From: Methanoregula sp. PtaU1.Bin051
GTDB lineage: Archaea; Halobacteriota; Methanomicrobia; Methanomicrobiales; Methanospirillaceae
Direction: 5' to 3'
DNA length: 64,000 nucleotides
Assembly: GCA_002067895.1 (NCBI GenBank)
Contig: MVRE01000012.1
Coordinates: 142,429 to 206,428, forward strand
Part shown: positions 28,542 to 37,353 of the stretch, one piece after another
Numbering within the stretch: position 1 is the stretch's first letter
How the letters are laid out: each line of letters begins with the position of its first letter
The notes under the pieces: model-generated
Told to the model about the DNA's origin: nothing
Databases searched by the model: none
Seen by the model: the letters and a program-made list of their open reading frames with translations, nothing else
Translations under genes and position numbers: made by a program

Positions 28542-29726
28542 ATGGCGCATGTCGTAATCCCGGTCGGCCCGCAGCACCCGGCCCTTAAAGAACCGGTCAA
28601 CTTCCGGGTCGTGGCTGATGGCGAAAAGATCGTACGGCTCGAGATAGACCTCTCCTACAACCACCGCGGGATCGAGAAGGCAGCGGAGTCCCGCGACTTC
28701 ATCCGGGTCCTGCCTCTTCTCGAGCGTGTCTGCGGGATCTGTTCGCATTCTCATGCGACATGCTTTGCCAAGGGAATCGAGGAACTGATGCAGCTTGAGA
28801 TCCCGCAACGGGCCCAGTACATCCGGACCATTGTTGCCGAACTGGAGCGGATGCACTCCCATCTCCTCTGGCTGGGGGTGGCCGCTCATGAGATCGGCTT
28901 CAACACGCTTTTTATGTGGACATGGCGCGACCGTGAGACCGTGCAGGACATCCTCGAGGAGATCAGCGGGAACCGTGTAAATTACAACATGAACGAGATC
29001 GGGGGTGTCCGTTGTGATATCAGCCCCGAACAGGCCGGATCAATCCTGAAGCGGCTTCCGCTACTCGAAGAGAGAATCGGGGAATATGTGAAGATGGCAA
29101 AAAGCCAGAGAACCATGCTGATGCGGTTCTGCGGTGTCGGGAAACTCTCAAGGGCCGAGATCCTGAGATACGGGGCGGTCGGGCCGACGGCACGGGCTAG
29201 TGGCGTGGATTATGACGCCCGGAGAGACGATCCGTATCTCATTTATAATACGATTCCATGGAATGTTGTCACTGACGAAGACGGCGATGTCTTCGGGCGG
29301 ACGAAAGTCAGGATCGGGGAACTGAGAGAGAGCCTGGGCATGGTCAGGTACTGTCTTGAGAACCTGCCTGGCGGACCGATCCGGGTTCAGGCGCCCAAAA
29401 CGGCTCCTTCGGGAGGCGAGATCCTCTCACGATATGAAGCGCCAAGAGGGGAGCTTGTACATTTTATACGGACAAACGGCACCGATAAGGTCGAACGGCT
29501 GGATATCCGTACACCTACACTTGCGAACTGGACATCAGTTGCTGCAGCTCTTGTGGACCAGAACCTTGCCGATATTCCGGTAATAGTGGCTGCAATTGAC
29601 CCGTGCCTGTCCTGCACATCGAGGCTTGTTGTAGCGGACAGAAAGAGCGGAAAGACAGGTAATATCTCTTGGAACGAACTTCGGAATGGCGTCTGCAGGA
29701 TCCGGCCGGGGAGCAACCGCATATGA
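28542..29726 (+). CDS. Membrane-bound [NiFe]-hydrogenase large subunit (NuoD-like)
   Basis: The 394-residue protein has both NiFe pairs: RVCGICSHSHA near residue 64 and DPCLSCTSR near 349. About 40 residues follow the second pair, so a cleavable C-terminal extension exists and the HycI-like protease encoded downstream would be needed. This separates it from EchE, which ends at the pair. Confidence 0.94.
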   Translation: MAHVVIPVGPQHPALKEPVNFRVVADGEKIVRLEIDLSYNHRGIEKAAESRDFIRVLPLLERVCGICSHSHATCFAKGIEELMQLEIPQRAQYIRTIVAELERMHSHLLWLGVAAHEIGFNTLFMWTWRDRETVQDILEEISGNRVNYNMNEIGGVRCDISPEQAGSILKRLPLLEERIGEYVKMAKSQRTMLMRFCGVGKLSRAEILRYGAVGPTARASGVDYDARRDDPYLIYNTIPWNVVTDEDGDVFGRTKVRIGELRESLGMVRYCLENLPGGPIRVQAPKTAPSGGEILSRYEAPRGELVHFIRTNGTDKVERLDIRTPTLANWTSVAAALVDQNLADIPVIVAAIDPCLSCTSRLVVADRKSGKTGNISWNELRNGVCRIRPGSNRI

Positions 29727-30697
29727 CCGATCCGCTGTTCCCGCTCCTGTATATCCTTGTCTTTCCCGGATTCCTCTTCCTTCTTGCCTATGCACTGATC
29801 CTGGAATACATCGACCGCTGGATCACGGCACGAATGCAGAACCGGGTCGGCCCTCCATGGTTCCAGCCGTTTGCTGATCTCATCAAGATGCTCTCAAAAG
29901 AGGTAATTGATCCGGCCGGTATCGACAGGCGGCTGTTCGATGCTGCACCTCTGGTTGCTCTTGCCGCCGTCATGACAGCATTTATCTACGTGCCGGTTAT
30001 CGGGAGCAGCCCGTTTGCGTTCGAGGGAGACATCGTTCTCGTGCTCTATCTCCTCTCGATTCCGACCATAATTCTGTTCCTTTTGGGCTGGCTGAGCCGG
30101 AACGTCTATGCAGCTATGGGAGGGATCCGTACCGTCACCCAGCTCTTCATCTACGAAGTCCCGTTCTTCCTTGCTCTCCTGACACCTGCGCTGATGGCGG
30201 GTTCCTGGTCCATCTCGTCTATCGTTGCATGGCAACAGCAGCACCTATGGTGCGCGATTCTCCAGCCAATAGGTTTTATTGTCGCCCTGATCGGGCTTCA
30301 GGCGAAGCTTGAGAGGCCGCCGTTTGACATACCGGAGGCTGAGACCGAGATAGTTGCCGGGCCATGGACCGAGCTTACCGGGCGAAGGTTAGCAATCATG
30401 CATCTCGCTGTCGATGTATCGCTGGTCGTGGGAAGCGGTCTTGTAGCGGCCATGTTCCTTGGAGGCCCTGCGTTTCCGTGGTCAGTGGAACCCGGGTGGC
30501 TTGCCGGCTTATCTGGTCTCATCGTATTTCTCGTAAAGACCTTTTGTGTTCTCTTTCTGTTGTCCGCCATCAAGGTCGCGACAGGCCGGATCCGGATCGA
30601 CCAGCTCAATGACATTGGATGGAAATATATCGCAACCGCCGCTCTGGTCCAGGTCGCACTAGTGCTTGCAATCCAGTCTGCACGGGTGATCCCGTGA
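29723..30697 (+). CDS. Membrane-bound hydrogenase NuoH-like subunit
   Basis: The 324-residue membrane protein has RMQNRVGPPWFQPFADLIKM and, later, KLERPPFDIPEAETEIVAG (cut: PPFDIPEAETE), the quinone-loop motif of NuoH kept in group 4 hydrogenases. ATG 29723 overlaps the large-subunit stop as ATGA, which is why I reject the longer upstream frame. Confidence 0.92.
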   Translation: MTDPLFPLLYILVFPGFLFLLAYALILEYIDRWITARMQNRVGPPWFQPFADLIKMLSKEVIDPAGIDRRLFDAAPLVALAAVMTAFIYVPVIGSSPFAFEGDIVLVLYLLSIPTIILFLLGWLSRNVYAAMGGIRTVTQLFIYEVPFFLALLTPALMAGSWSISSIVAWQQQHLWCAILQPIGFIVALIGLQAKLERPPFDIPEAETEIVAGPWTELTGRRLAIMHLAVDVSLVVGSGLVAAMFLGGPAFPWSVEPGWLAGLSGLIVFLVKTFCVLFLLSAIKVATGRIRIDQLNDIGWKYIATAALVQVALVLAIQSARVIP

Positions 30698-31053
30698 GCG
30701 TTATTTCCGAGATGATCCGGAACCTTCTGACCCGGCCGGTCACAATCCTTTACCCGAAGGAGAAAGTAACCATACCCCCGGGATTCCGCGGGAGGATTGT
30801 TGTATCTGACGAAAAATGCATCGGGTGCGGGAAGTGCGCAGTGGTCTGCCCCGCCCGGTGCATAGCGATGGTCGACAATCAGAAAGAAGTGTCATTTAAG
30901 GGAAAGCAGCTTGTACGCAGAAAGAAGCCGAAGGTGAAGCTGTTCAAGTGTATCAGGTGCGGGCTCTGCGAGAGGTATTGTCCTGCCGATGCCATCCATG
31001 TTTCCAGTGAACCTGCCCTTTGCGGAACGGACAAGGATGCTGTTTCTGCATGA
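30694..31053 (+). CDS. Membrane-bound hydrogenase ferredoxin-like subunit (NuoI-like)
   Basis: The 119-residue protein has two [4Fe-4S] motifs, CIGCGKCAVVCP and CIRCGLCERYCP. It is homologous to EchF (shared RPVTILYP segment near the N-terminus). GTG 30694 overlaps the previous TGA (GTGA), fitting the operon pattern. It should deliver ferredoxin electrons to the small subunit. Confidence 0.92.
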   Translation: MSVISEMIRNLLTRPVTILYPKEKVTIPPGFRGRIVVSDEKCIGCGKCAVVCPARCIAMVDNQKEVSFKGKQLVRRKKPKVKLFKCIRCGLCERYCPADAIHVSSEPALCGTDKDAVSA

Positions 31054-31583
31054 CATTACCGGAAAACCGTGACATCGCTGATCGCTTAAACAACAGACTC
31101 TCGGGAGCCACCCGTATTGCTGTTGTCGGGGTCGGGGACGAGACATCACCAACTGACTGCCTTGGCATGCTTGCTGCACGGGATATCGAAATAAAAAAAA
31201 TCCCTGGTATCAAGGTCTTTTTCGGAGGTACAGTTCCCGAGAGCACCACAGCCCCGATCCGACAGTATCATCCGCACCATATCCTGATACTCGATGCCGC
31301 CGAGATGAATGCACGGCCCGGCACGCTGGATATCATCGGACCCGGTGAGATCAGTGCCGGTCTTCTCTCGACTCACGCCATCCCGCTCACCGTTTTAATG
31401 GAGTACCTTGAAAAGGATACGGGGGCTGTTGTGACGCTTCTGGGTATTCAGCCGATTACTGACAGCGATGAGGCAGATGCATCAAGAGAATGGGAATATT
31501 TCCGGGAATCTGTGGCGGGCCTCATTGCAGTACTTTCCGGAAGAATGAGGAAGGGAGATAGCAATGTACCGTCACATGAATGA
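31050..31583 (+). CDS. hycI: Hydrogenase maturation protease (HycI-like)
   Basis: The 177-residue protein has the N-terminal GVGDETSPTDCLG (family GVGN...DD.G with the metal-binding acid), ILDAAEMN with the second acid, and STHAIPL with the histidine. It would clip the large subunit after Ni insertion. ATG 31050 overlaps the previous stop by 4 bases. It is the last gene of the operon and runs 12 bases into the convergent PolD gene. Confidence 0.85.
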   Translation: MTLPENRDIADRLNNRLSGATRIAVVGVGDETSPTDCLGMLAARDIEIKKIPGIKVFFGGTVPESTTAPIRQYHPHHILILDAAEMNARPGTLDIIGPGEISAGLLSTHAIPLTVLMEYLEKDTGAVVTLLGIQPITDSDEADASREWEYFRESVAGLIAVLSGRMRKGDSNVPSHE

Positions 31584-32969
31584 TACAGTCTCGGGCTGCA
31601 GGGTCTGTAAATCTACCGTTACCGCAAGCGCGGGTGTCGGGTGCACGTTCATCTGTTTCTGGAAGGAGGTCTGCGATTGCCATGTGCCGGCATTGATGCC
31701 AAGGACCCCCCGGTACATGGTGATGCCCCGGATGTGTACATGACCGGTATGGAGGATTTCCGGGACGGGGTCGATGATCATCCTGTCCTGCTTTCCTGCC
31801 GCTATCGGGGTTTTCCTCCCGTACGCCGGTGCGAGGTGCCTGCGCGTTAACATCTCCTCCATCATCTGCCCGCTCTTTTCGTAACTGGCACCTGGGATAA
31901 GCCCGATCATGTCATCAATTGATCGCCCATGATACATCAGCACCCGTACGCCCTGCAGGTTGACGAGTGCGGGGTTCTCAACAAGCGTGCAGTTTTTCGG
32001 GAACTTATCGGAAAACGGTTTGGGAATTACCGGCTGTGGCTCTGCGCCCCGGACCACATCGTGATTGCCCGGAGAGATGATGATCCGCATCCTTGAAGGG
32101 AGATCTGAGAGCATCTCTCCCAGCCGGTCGTACTGCTCATGGATATTCCTGATGGTTAATTCCTGCTCCTGTCCCGGATAAATCCCCACACCGTCCACAA
32201 GGTCGCCGGCGATCAGCAGGTAGTGTGCAGGTTCGTCTTGCAGCCAGTCGGCAAACCGGTTCCACTGTTCTTCGAGGAATGTATTGCTCCCGACATGAAT
32301 ATCTGAGATCAGGACTGCTTTCCCGGGGCTGTCGCTTTTGTATGGCGTATTATCAATCCTGATATCCGGCCGGAACATCTGTTCGGCAAAGAAGAGCTTA
32401 CCGTCATGGGAGAGTTTTCCCTTGACCCCGATTACTTCATCATGCACGAGTCGTTCTGCATCTGAAAAGATCGGCTTATCCTTCCTGAAGAGGACAGCAA
32501 TGGCTCCTGTGGGATCCTCCAGCTCGGCAATCCGGTGGCCGTTTGCGGTACTCTTGACTTCGGCGACCATGCCGATTATCGTGCACTCTTCCTGACGGTA
32601 CCGGTTGGACCGGAGCAACCCTTCGATCGGCATGCCGCTGGTCCGCGACCGGATCATGCCTCCAAGCCGCTGGTACCGGTCCCGGAAATAGTGGAGATAA
32701 TCGGAAGTGCCGTTCACGCTTCCCGATGTCCCTGCAGCCCCGCTCACGATCTCGAAGGAAGGGTCCGTCAGGAACCGGACCCCGTCGCGCCTGCTGGTCA
32801 GGCCGGGGATGTGCCGGCTCGTAACGACAAGGGTATCGGGAGGAACCTGTGCGATGATGCGCTCGATCAGATCCGGGTTGTCCTGTTCCTGGAGATACCG
32901 TACGACATCCGGGTGGACCTGGAGCCGGGTAGAAAGGAACCGGAGCGCAATCTGCTGCGCATCAAGCAT
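31572..32969 (-). CDS. polB: DNA polymerase II (PolD) small subunit DP1
   Basis: The 465-residue protein has an OB-fold region (about 130-215) and a calcineurin-type phosphoesterase domain with DIHVGS, GDLVDG, GNHD, YHGRS and HTGHVHIRG. This is the 3'-5' exonuclease subunit of the archaeal replicative PolD. Its N-terminal 60 residues would contact other replisome parts. The large subunit DP2 is not in the window. Its end overlaps the convergent protease gene by 12 bases. Confidence 0.94.
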   Translation of the reverse strand: MLDAQQIALRFLSTRLQVHPDVVRYLQEQDNPDLIERIIAQVPPDTLVVTSRHIPGLTSRRDGVRFLTDPSFEIVSGAAGTSGSVNGTSDYLHYFRDRYQRLGGMIRSRTSGMPIEGLLRSNRYRQEECTIIGMVAEVKSTANGHRIAELEDPTGAIAVLFRKDKPIFSDAERLVHDEVIGVKGKLSHDGKLFFAEQMFRPDIRIDNTPYKSDSPGKAVLISDIHVGSNTFLEEQWNRFADWLQDEPAHYLLIAGDLVDGVGIYPGQEQELTIRNIHEQYDRLGEMLSDLPSRMRIIISPGNHDVVRGAEPQPVIPKPFSDKFPKNCTLVENPALVNLQGVRVLMYHGRSIDDMIGLIPGASYEKSGQMMEEMLTRRHLAPAYGRKTPIAAGKQDRMIIDPVPEILHTGHVHIRGITMYRGVLGINAGTWQSQTSFQKQMNVHPTPALAVTVDLQTLQPETVSFM

Positions 32970-33078
32970 GATCAGTAATATGCAGTAAGGACGGATATAG
33001 CATCGCGTTCTTCCACTAACTCATCTGCACGCCCATGGTGCGGTATATTAACCGTTACATCCAACAAGAAGCAGGAGA

Positions 33079-34035
33079 ATGGATAACAAGATAGAATCGT
33101 CAGGCATCAGGGATCTAATTAAACGATTCCGGACGAGTGAACACTGGGCTGCATCGCTGGCAAGGGACATACTCTGGGTCATTGCAGTTGTCGGCGGAAT
33201 TGCACTTGCCCTTTACCTGATCTGCGGATCATGGCCTGCCGTTGTGACGATCGAGTCAGAAAGCATGGTGCCCCATATGAACGTGGGAGACCTTGTCGTT
33301 GTTGTTGAAAAGGACCGGTTCGGTAATCTCCAGACATGGGATGAAGGAAAAAAATCCGGGTATAAGAAATTCGGCGATTACGGGGATGTGATCATCTACC
33401 GCCCTAACGGGGTCACCGATCTGTGGGCCACAATTGGCATCCTGCCTCTCTCAAAACAGCATCCGATCATCCACAGGGCCATTACATATGTCGGGGAGGG
33501 GCAGCCGGAACCCCTGTATCTCAATCCCTATCGCGGCAAGGTCACACCGGCAGATTATATGCCCCTTAAAAACAGTAATTTCACTACCGGGGGTTATACG
33601 GTCCTGTACACAGGAAATTCCCCTCCTTCTGCTAATGTAACATCAGGTACCAGCGATCTGCTCCTGCGTATTTCTTCCAGTCAGTATCTGATACCAACCG
33701 GCTACCTCGTTTCCGGCTCAGGATACGTGCTTCCGATCTCCCAGGCCCCCCCTCACGAAGGGTATATCACGAAGGGCGATAACAACATCGCGAGCGACCA
33801 GAGCTTTCTGTCAGTACCGGATGCCGGGACCATAGAACCGGTCAGGAAGGAATGGGTCGTTGGAAAAGCATTGTTTACCATCCCGCTTATCGGCCTTCTG
33901 CCGCTCCATATCATGGAAGTTGTCATCATCATGGTTGCCGCGATGCTCCTGTACGAATGGTACCTGCGATGGCGCGAGGCTGTGGAAAATGATGGAAAGA
34001 AGGCGCAGAAATCCAGAAAGAAAATAAAAAAATAA
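33079..34035 (+). CDS. Signal peptidase I (archaeal/ER type)
   Basis: The 318-residue membrane protein has a helix at about 35-55, then ESESMVPHMNVGDLV with the catalytic serine, PIIHRAI with the general-base histidine, and GDNNIASD. A C-terminal helix (about 275-295) and a Lys-rich tail follow. It cleaves Sec signal peptides at the outer face of the membrane. It stands alone, with 109 bases before it and 129 after. Confidence 0.9.
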   Translation: MDNKIESSGIRDLIKRFRTSEHWAASLARDILWVIAVVGGIALALYLICGSWPAVVTIESESMVPHMNVGDLVVVVEKDRFGNLQTWDEGKKSGYKKFGDYGDVIIYRPNGVTDLWATIGILPLSKQHPIIHRAITYVGEGQPEPLYLNPYRGKVTPADYMPLKNSNFTTGGYTVLYTGNSPPSANVTSGTSDLLLRISSSQYLIPTGYLVSGSGYVLPISQAPPHEGYITKGDNNIASDQSFLSVPDAGTIEPVRKEWVVGKALFTIPLIGLLPLHIMEVVIIMVAAMLLYEWYLRWREAVENDGKKAQKSRKKIKK

Positions 34036-34164
34036 CATCGTGAAACGAGGTGTATTACCTGTCAATGCTGTATGTCGGAATGGATATAATCCCGATGGGC
34101 AGGCGGCCTTGTATGTGTTTATAGAACCCCCCGAGCGCTGAAAAGGGAATCCGTCAGGAAAAGC

Positions 34165-34470
34165 TCAGAGCAGTTCCAGCGCCTGTTTTCCGGTCATACC
34201 ATTCCGGATGCCCCGACCCATTGCGGAACGGTTTGCCTCCTTGACAATACCAGTTAACAGGTCATCGATATTGGTGATCGACGGCCCGATCGATGGGCGC
34301 ACTCTGGCAGCCGGATAACTGAAGGAGTCAAGTGCCGTCACATCGAAAGCCCCGCACCCGACCATACCCACATCGGTTTTAACCGCAACGAGGTTTGCCG
34401 GTCCAAGCGGGATCACAAAACCATCCGCTTCTTTTTTTGTAAGATGGACTTTCTTTGTCTCCATTGCCAT
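34165..34470 (-). CDS. DUF1805 domain protein
   Basis: The 101-residue protein matches the DUF1805 family by its GPANLVAVKTDVGMVGCGAFD core and the ARVRPSIGPSITNIDDLL segment. The function is unknown. It is divergent from cofH; the start could also be ATG 34464. Confidence 0.78.
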   Translation of the reverse strand: MAMETKKVHLTKKEADGFVIPLGPANLVAVKTDVGMVGCGAFDVTALDSFSYPAARVRPSIGPSITNIDDLLTGIVKEANRSAMGRGIRNGMTGKQALELL

Positions 34471-34592
34471 AGGATCCTCTCACAGAGATTGTACCGTGGT
34501 AAGATAAGAATCATATGGCAGCTGTTGTTTTTTCAAAGCATTTATCATTGAGGGAAGGCTATACTGCCGAGATACATGGTGGACAGACTGCA

Positions 34593-35678
34593 ATGGACAG
34601 ATTGCATGCAATCCTGAACAAAGGGGTGGAAGGGCACCGGCTGACAGAGGAAGAGGCCCTGTTCTTATTCGGTATACAGGATCGTGCCATCTGGGATGTG
34701 GCAGCAGCGGCAGATCAGGTCAGGCAGAAAAAGACCGGGGGTGTCGTGACTTATGTCAAAAACCAGAATATCAATGTCACAAACCTGTGCGTCAATGCCT
34801 GCGGGTTCTGCGGGTACTCAAAGAAGCCCGGGGATGACGGGGTGTATTTTTTTACTAAGCAACAGGTCCAGGAAAAAGTTCGGTTGGCAAAGTCCCGTAA
34901 TGTAACCGAGATCTGCACCGTAAGCGGGCTGCACCCAGACTTTACTACTGAATCATATACCGGTCTTTACAGGTGGATAAAAGAAGTATTTCCAGAGGTC
35001 CATATTCACGCAAGCAACCCGATGGAAGTCGCCTATGCAGCAAGGAAGAGCGGGATGACGACACGGGAGGTTCTCTCCGCTATGAAAGCTGCCGGGCTGG
35101 GATCTCTGTGCGGTACGGCTGCGGAGATCCTTGTCGACGATATCCGGAAGGAGATCTGCCCCCAGAAAATCAGTACGGATGAATGGATCCGAATCATCAA
35201 AGAGGCGCACGGGTTAGACATCCCGTCAACGGCAACCATCATGTACGGGCATTGCGAGAGCAATGAGGACCGGGTTAAACATCTGGCAATCCTCCGTAAA
35301 ATTCAGGACGAAACCCGGGGGTTTACCGAGTTCGTCCCCCTCTCGTTTATCCATATGAATACTCCCCTTTATAAAAAGGGCTTTGCACGTGCAGGAGCGA
35401 CAGGCAGGGAAGATCTGCTGATGGTCGCGGTCGCCCGTCTCTTCCTTGACAATTTCAATAACATTCAGGTCTCGTGGGTCAAGGAAGGAATAAAGATGGC
35501 GCAGATCTCGCTCCTTGCGGGGGCCAATGATCTTGGCGGAACGATGTTTGAGGAAAGCATCTCTAAAGGAGCAGGTGCGCAGAATACCGATTATCTCGAT
35601 CCTGCTGAGATGCAGAGGATTACAGAAGATGCGGGAATGAAGCTCCGGCAAAGAACAACCCTTTACCGACTTCTTTGA
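34593..35678 (+). CDS. cofH: FO synthase subunit 2 (CofH)
   Basis: The 361-residue radical-SAM enzyme has CVNACGFCGYSK (CxxxCxxC), typical CofH HASNPMEV, and STATIMYGH segments. It joins the tyrosine-derived radical to the pyrimidine in making FO, the F420 chromophore. I chose ATG 34593: GGTGGA lies about 10 bases upstream and it leaves a 122-base divergent gap. ATG 34515 would add 26 residues. CofG is not nearby. Confidence 0.92.
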   Translation: MDRLHAILNKGVEGHRLTEEEALFLFGIQDRAIWDVAAAADQVRQKKTGGVVTYVKNQNINVTNLCVNACGFCGYSKKPGDDGVYFFTKQQVQEKVRLAKSRNVTEICTVSGLHPDFTTESYTGLYRWIKEVFPEVHIHASNPMEVAYAARKSGMTTREVLSAMKAAGLGSLCGTAAEILVDDIRKEICPQKISTDEWIRIIKEAHGLDIPSTATIMYGHCESNEDRVKHLAILRKIQDETRGFTEFVPLSFIHMNTPLYKKGFARAGATGREDLLMVAVARLFLDNFNNIQVSWVKEGIKMAQISLLAGANDLGGTMFEESISKGAGAQNTDYLDPAEMQRITEDAGMKLRQRTTLYRLL

Positions 35679-35769
35679 TTCACCTGTTTTCTTGGCACGA
35701 TGAAGGGGAATGTTGATTGGCAGGTGATGTAATAATCTATTAACAAAAAGTGTGGAAGGAATTACACGT

Positions 35770-36264
35770 ATGCGCATCAAGCCGAATATTTTCTATCTCA
35801 TTGTCGGGATTATTGCCCTCATTGAAGTCGGTATTTTCTGGGTGTCCATTGAGTTAGATAACCCGATTCTGATTCAGGCTGCAGTTTTAATCGGAATCAT
35901 CGTGATCTATCTCGCGAAGAGGAAGGTGGAAACGATTATTGAGGACGAGAGGACCCAGTTTATCGCACAGAAAGCGGCATTGCGGACGCTCGAGGTCTTC
36001 TGGGTCATCTTCTTCGTCATGAGTCTTGGGAGCATCGTCATGGGGATGAACCGGCCACTCCACTTCCGTCCTCCGGTGTTTCCCGGCAGCCAGGGCTCTC
36101 CTCCATCGGATATTGAAGTCAATCTCCCGCTTGTCGGTCCGGAGACCTTTGGCAGATTCGGTTTCGTCCAGCTTGGCCTGCTTTGTCTGATGATTTTCCT
36201 CTATATCGGGTTCCGTATCTATTACGGCCGTAAGTATGGGGCGAGTGAGGCCGATGAAGAATAA
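35770..36264 (+). CDS. DUF2178-like membrane protein
   Basis: The 164-residue protein has four hydrophobic segments, the last about 130-150, and the [17 protein letters not shown] motif between helices 2 and 3, typical of DUF2178. GGAAGGA lies about 10 bases before ATG 35770. It overlaps the following HTH gene by 11 bases, so the two are made together. Confidence 0.8.
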   Translation: MRIKPNIFYLIVGIIALIEVGIFWVSIELDNPILIQAAVLIGIIVIYLAKRKVETIIEDERTQFIAQKAALRTLEVFWVIFFVMSLGSIVMGMNRPLHFRPPVFPGSQGSPPSDIEVNLPLVGPETFGRFGFVQLGLLCLMIFLYIGFRIYYGRKYGASEADEE

Positions 36265-36448
36265 GATCAAGGTATACCGGGCAATGCATGATATGACGCA
36301 GGAAGACCTTGCACAGGCTATCGGCGTGACCCGGCAGACCATCCTTGCCATTGAAAAGGGCAAGTACATCCCGTCACTGGATCTCGCCTTCAGGATTGCC
36401 CGGCATTTTAAAGTTAATATCGAGGAAGTTTTTAATTACGAAGAATAA
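36254..36448 (+). CDS. XRE-type helix-turn-helix regulator (YozG-like)
   Basis: The 64-residue protein is a single [28 protein letters not shown], cut to the key [16 protein letters not shown] pattern, with the C-terminal EVFNYEE. It is basic and would bind DNA as a dimer. It overlaps the DUF2178 membrane gene; such pairs recur in archaea and Firmicutes and may autoregulate. Confidence 0.88.
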   Translation: MKNKIKVYRAMHDMTQEDLAQAIGVTRQTILAIEKGKYIPSLDLAFRIARHFKVNIEEVFNYEE

Positions 36449-36465
36449 TGCAATAAACTTCGGGA

Positions 36466-36492
36466 GCAGATCCGGATCATGAAAGGATCTGC
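36466..36492. terminator. Hairpin between convergent genes
   Basis: Perfect 8-base arms (GCAGATCC / GGATCTGC) flank an 11-base loop, 17 bases after the HTH stop. It is not followed by a long T-run, so it is a candidate transcript end or processing site rather than a certain terminator. Confidence 0.45.
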
Positions 36493-36549
36493 ACCATTAA
36501 GATTCTGTTACTACTCCCGCCCAGCGTTTTAGTGATTATTACAAGCCCA

Positions 36550-36927
36550 TCATGTTCCTCCTGACGGAGGTGTCCCCGACGGGGGAGTTCCGGAAGACTG
36601 CATATCCGCCGGGGGGGTTCCTGATGGCCGCGGGCGGGTATTGTTATCTGCCTTCATATCATCGGAAAATCCTGCCGGGGGCGTTCCGCTTGGCGGAGTT
36701 CCCGATATCTCAGGATGAGTTGCATTCCCTGATTTCAAGGGGTGCGGGGACCCGTCCTGAGATGCTGCCTGAAAAGTTCCCGATGGTCTGGATCCTGCAT
36801 CATCTGTAATAGTTGGTTCAGCCGATTTCGCCGGTTCAGTTCCCGAATCGGAAATGCACCCGGCAACAAGAACTCCTACAGTAAGCATCAGGCATGCTAT
36901 TACAAGTATGGTAGTGCTCTTCATCAT
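36550..36927 (-). CDS. Pro/Thr-rich lipoprotein with SGTPP repeats
   Basis: The 125-residue protein starts with a signal sequence ending in a lipobox (LVAGC, cysteine about residue 23). The C-terminal half is low complexity: SGTPP or close variants recur six or more times, between acidic patches. It would be exposed outside the membrane. ATG 36927 is chosen for the GGAG about 9 bases upstream and the short basic N-region. It is divergent from the COG1361-type gene. Confidence 0.72.
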   Translation of the reverse strand: MMKSTTILVIACLMLTVGVLVAGCISDSGTEPAKSAEPTITDDAGSRPSGTFQAASQDGSPHPLKSGNATHPEISGTPPSGTPPAGFSDDMKADNNTRPRPSGTPPADMQSSGTPPSGTPPSGGT

Positions 36928-37353
36928 AATGTGAATCTCCTGACATGTCGCGTAAGACTGCAAATATATTGTTTTACCTGACAATTAGTAATCAATATGT
37001 TACATAATGTTATTTAAAGATTACCATGAGTTCTGTATATCGCCATTAACCATCAATCCTGGAATAGTATGCTGCCTTCATTCCTGTGAGAAGAATACGA
37101 AAGAGCCGGCACTCTGACAGGCGGTATTACCACCTTTTTCTATAGTAAGTTATTTAAGACTTAATGTCAAATATACTTTACACAGATGTGGAACAGTACC
37201 GGAACCCGGCAGCGATGGACTATCACTCATAATAGGGAAACACCAATAAAACCCGGTGAACACAATGACCGAATTCGGTCTCCATGATATCCGGATTATC
37301 AACTTGCCACGCTGGCACAACTTGATGAACCCATAGAAGAATGGTGAAACAAG
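36928..37353. other. AT-rich intergenic region, no gene seen
   Basis: These 426 bases separate the lipoprotein from the divergent ABC-system operon. TATA-like tracts occur near 37149-37157 and 37170-37178. I see no coding frame with proper codon use and no strong hairpin. Confidence 0.6.
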
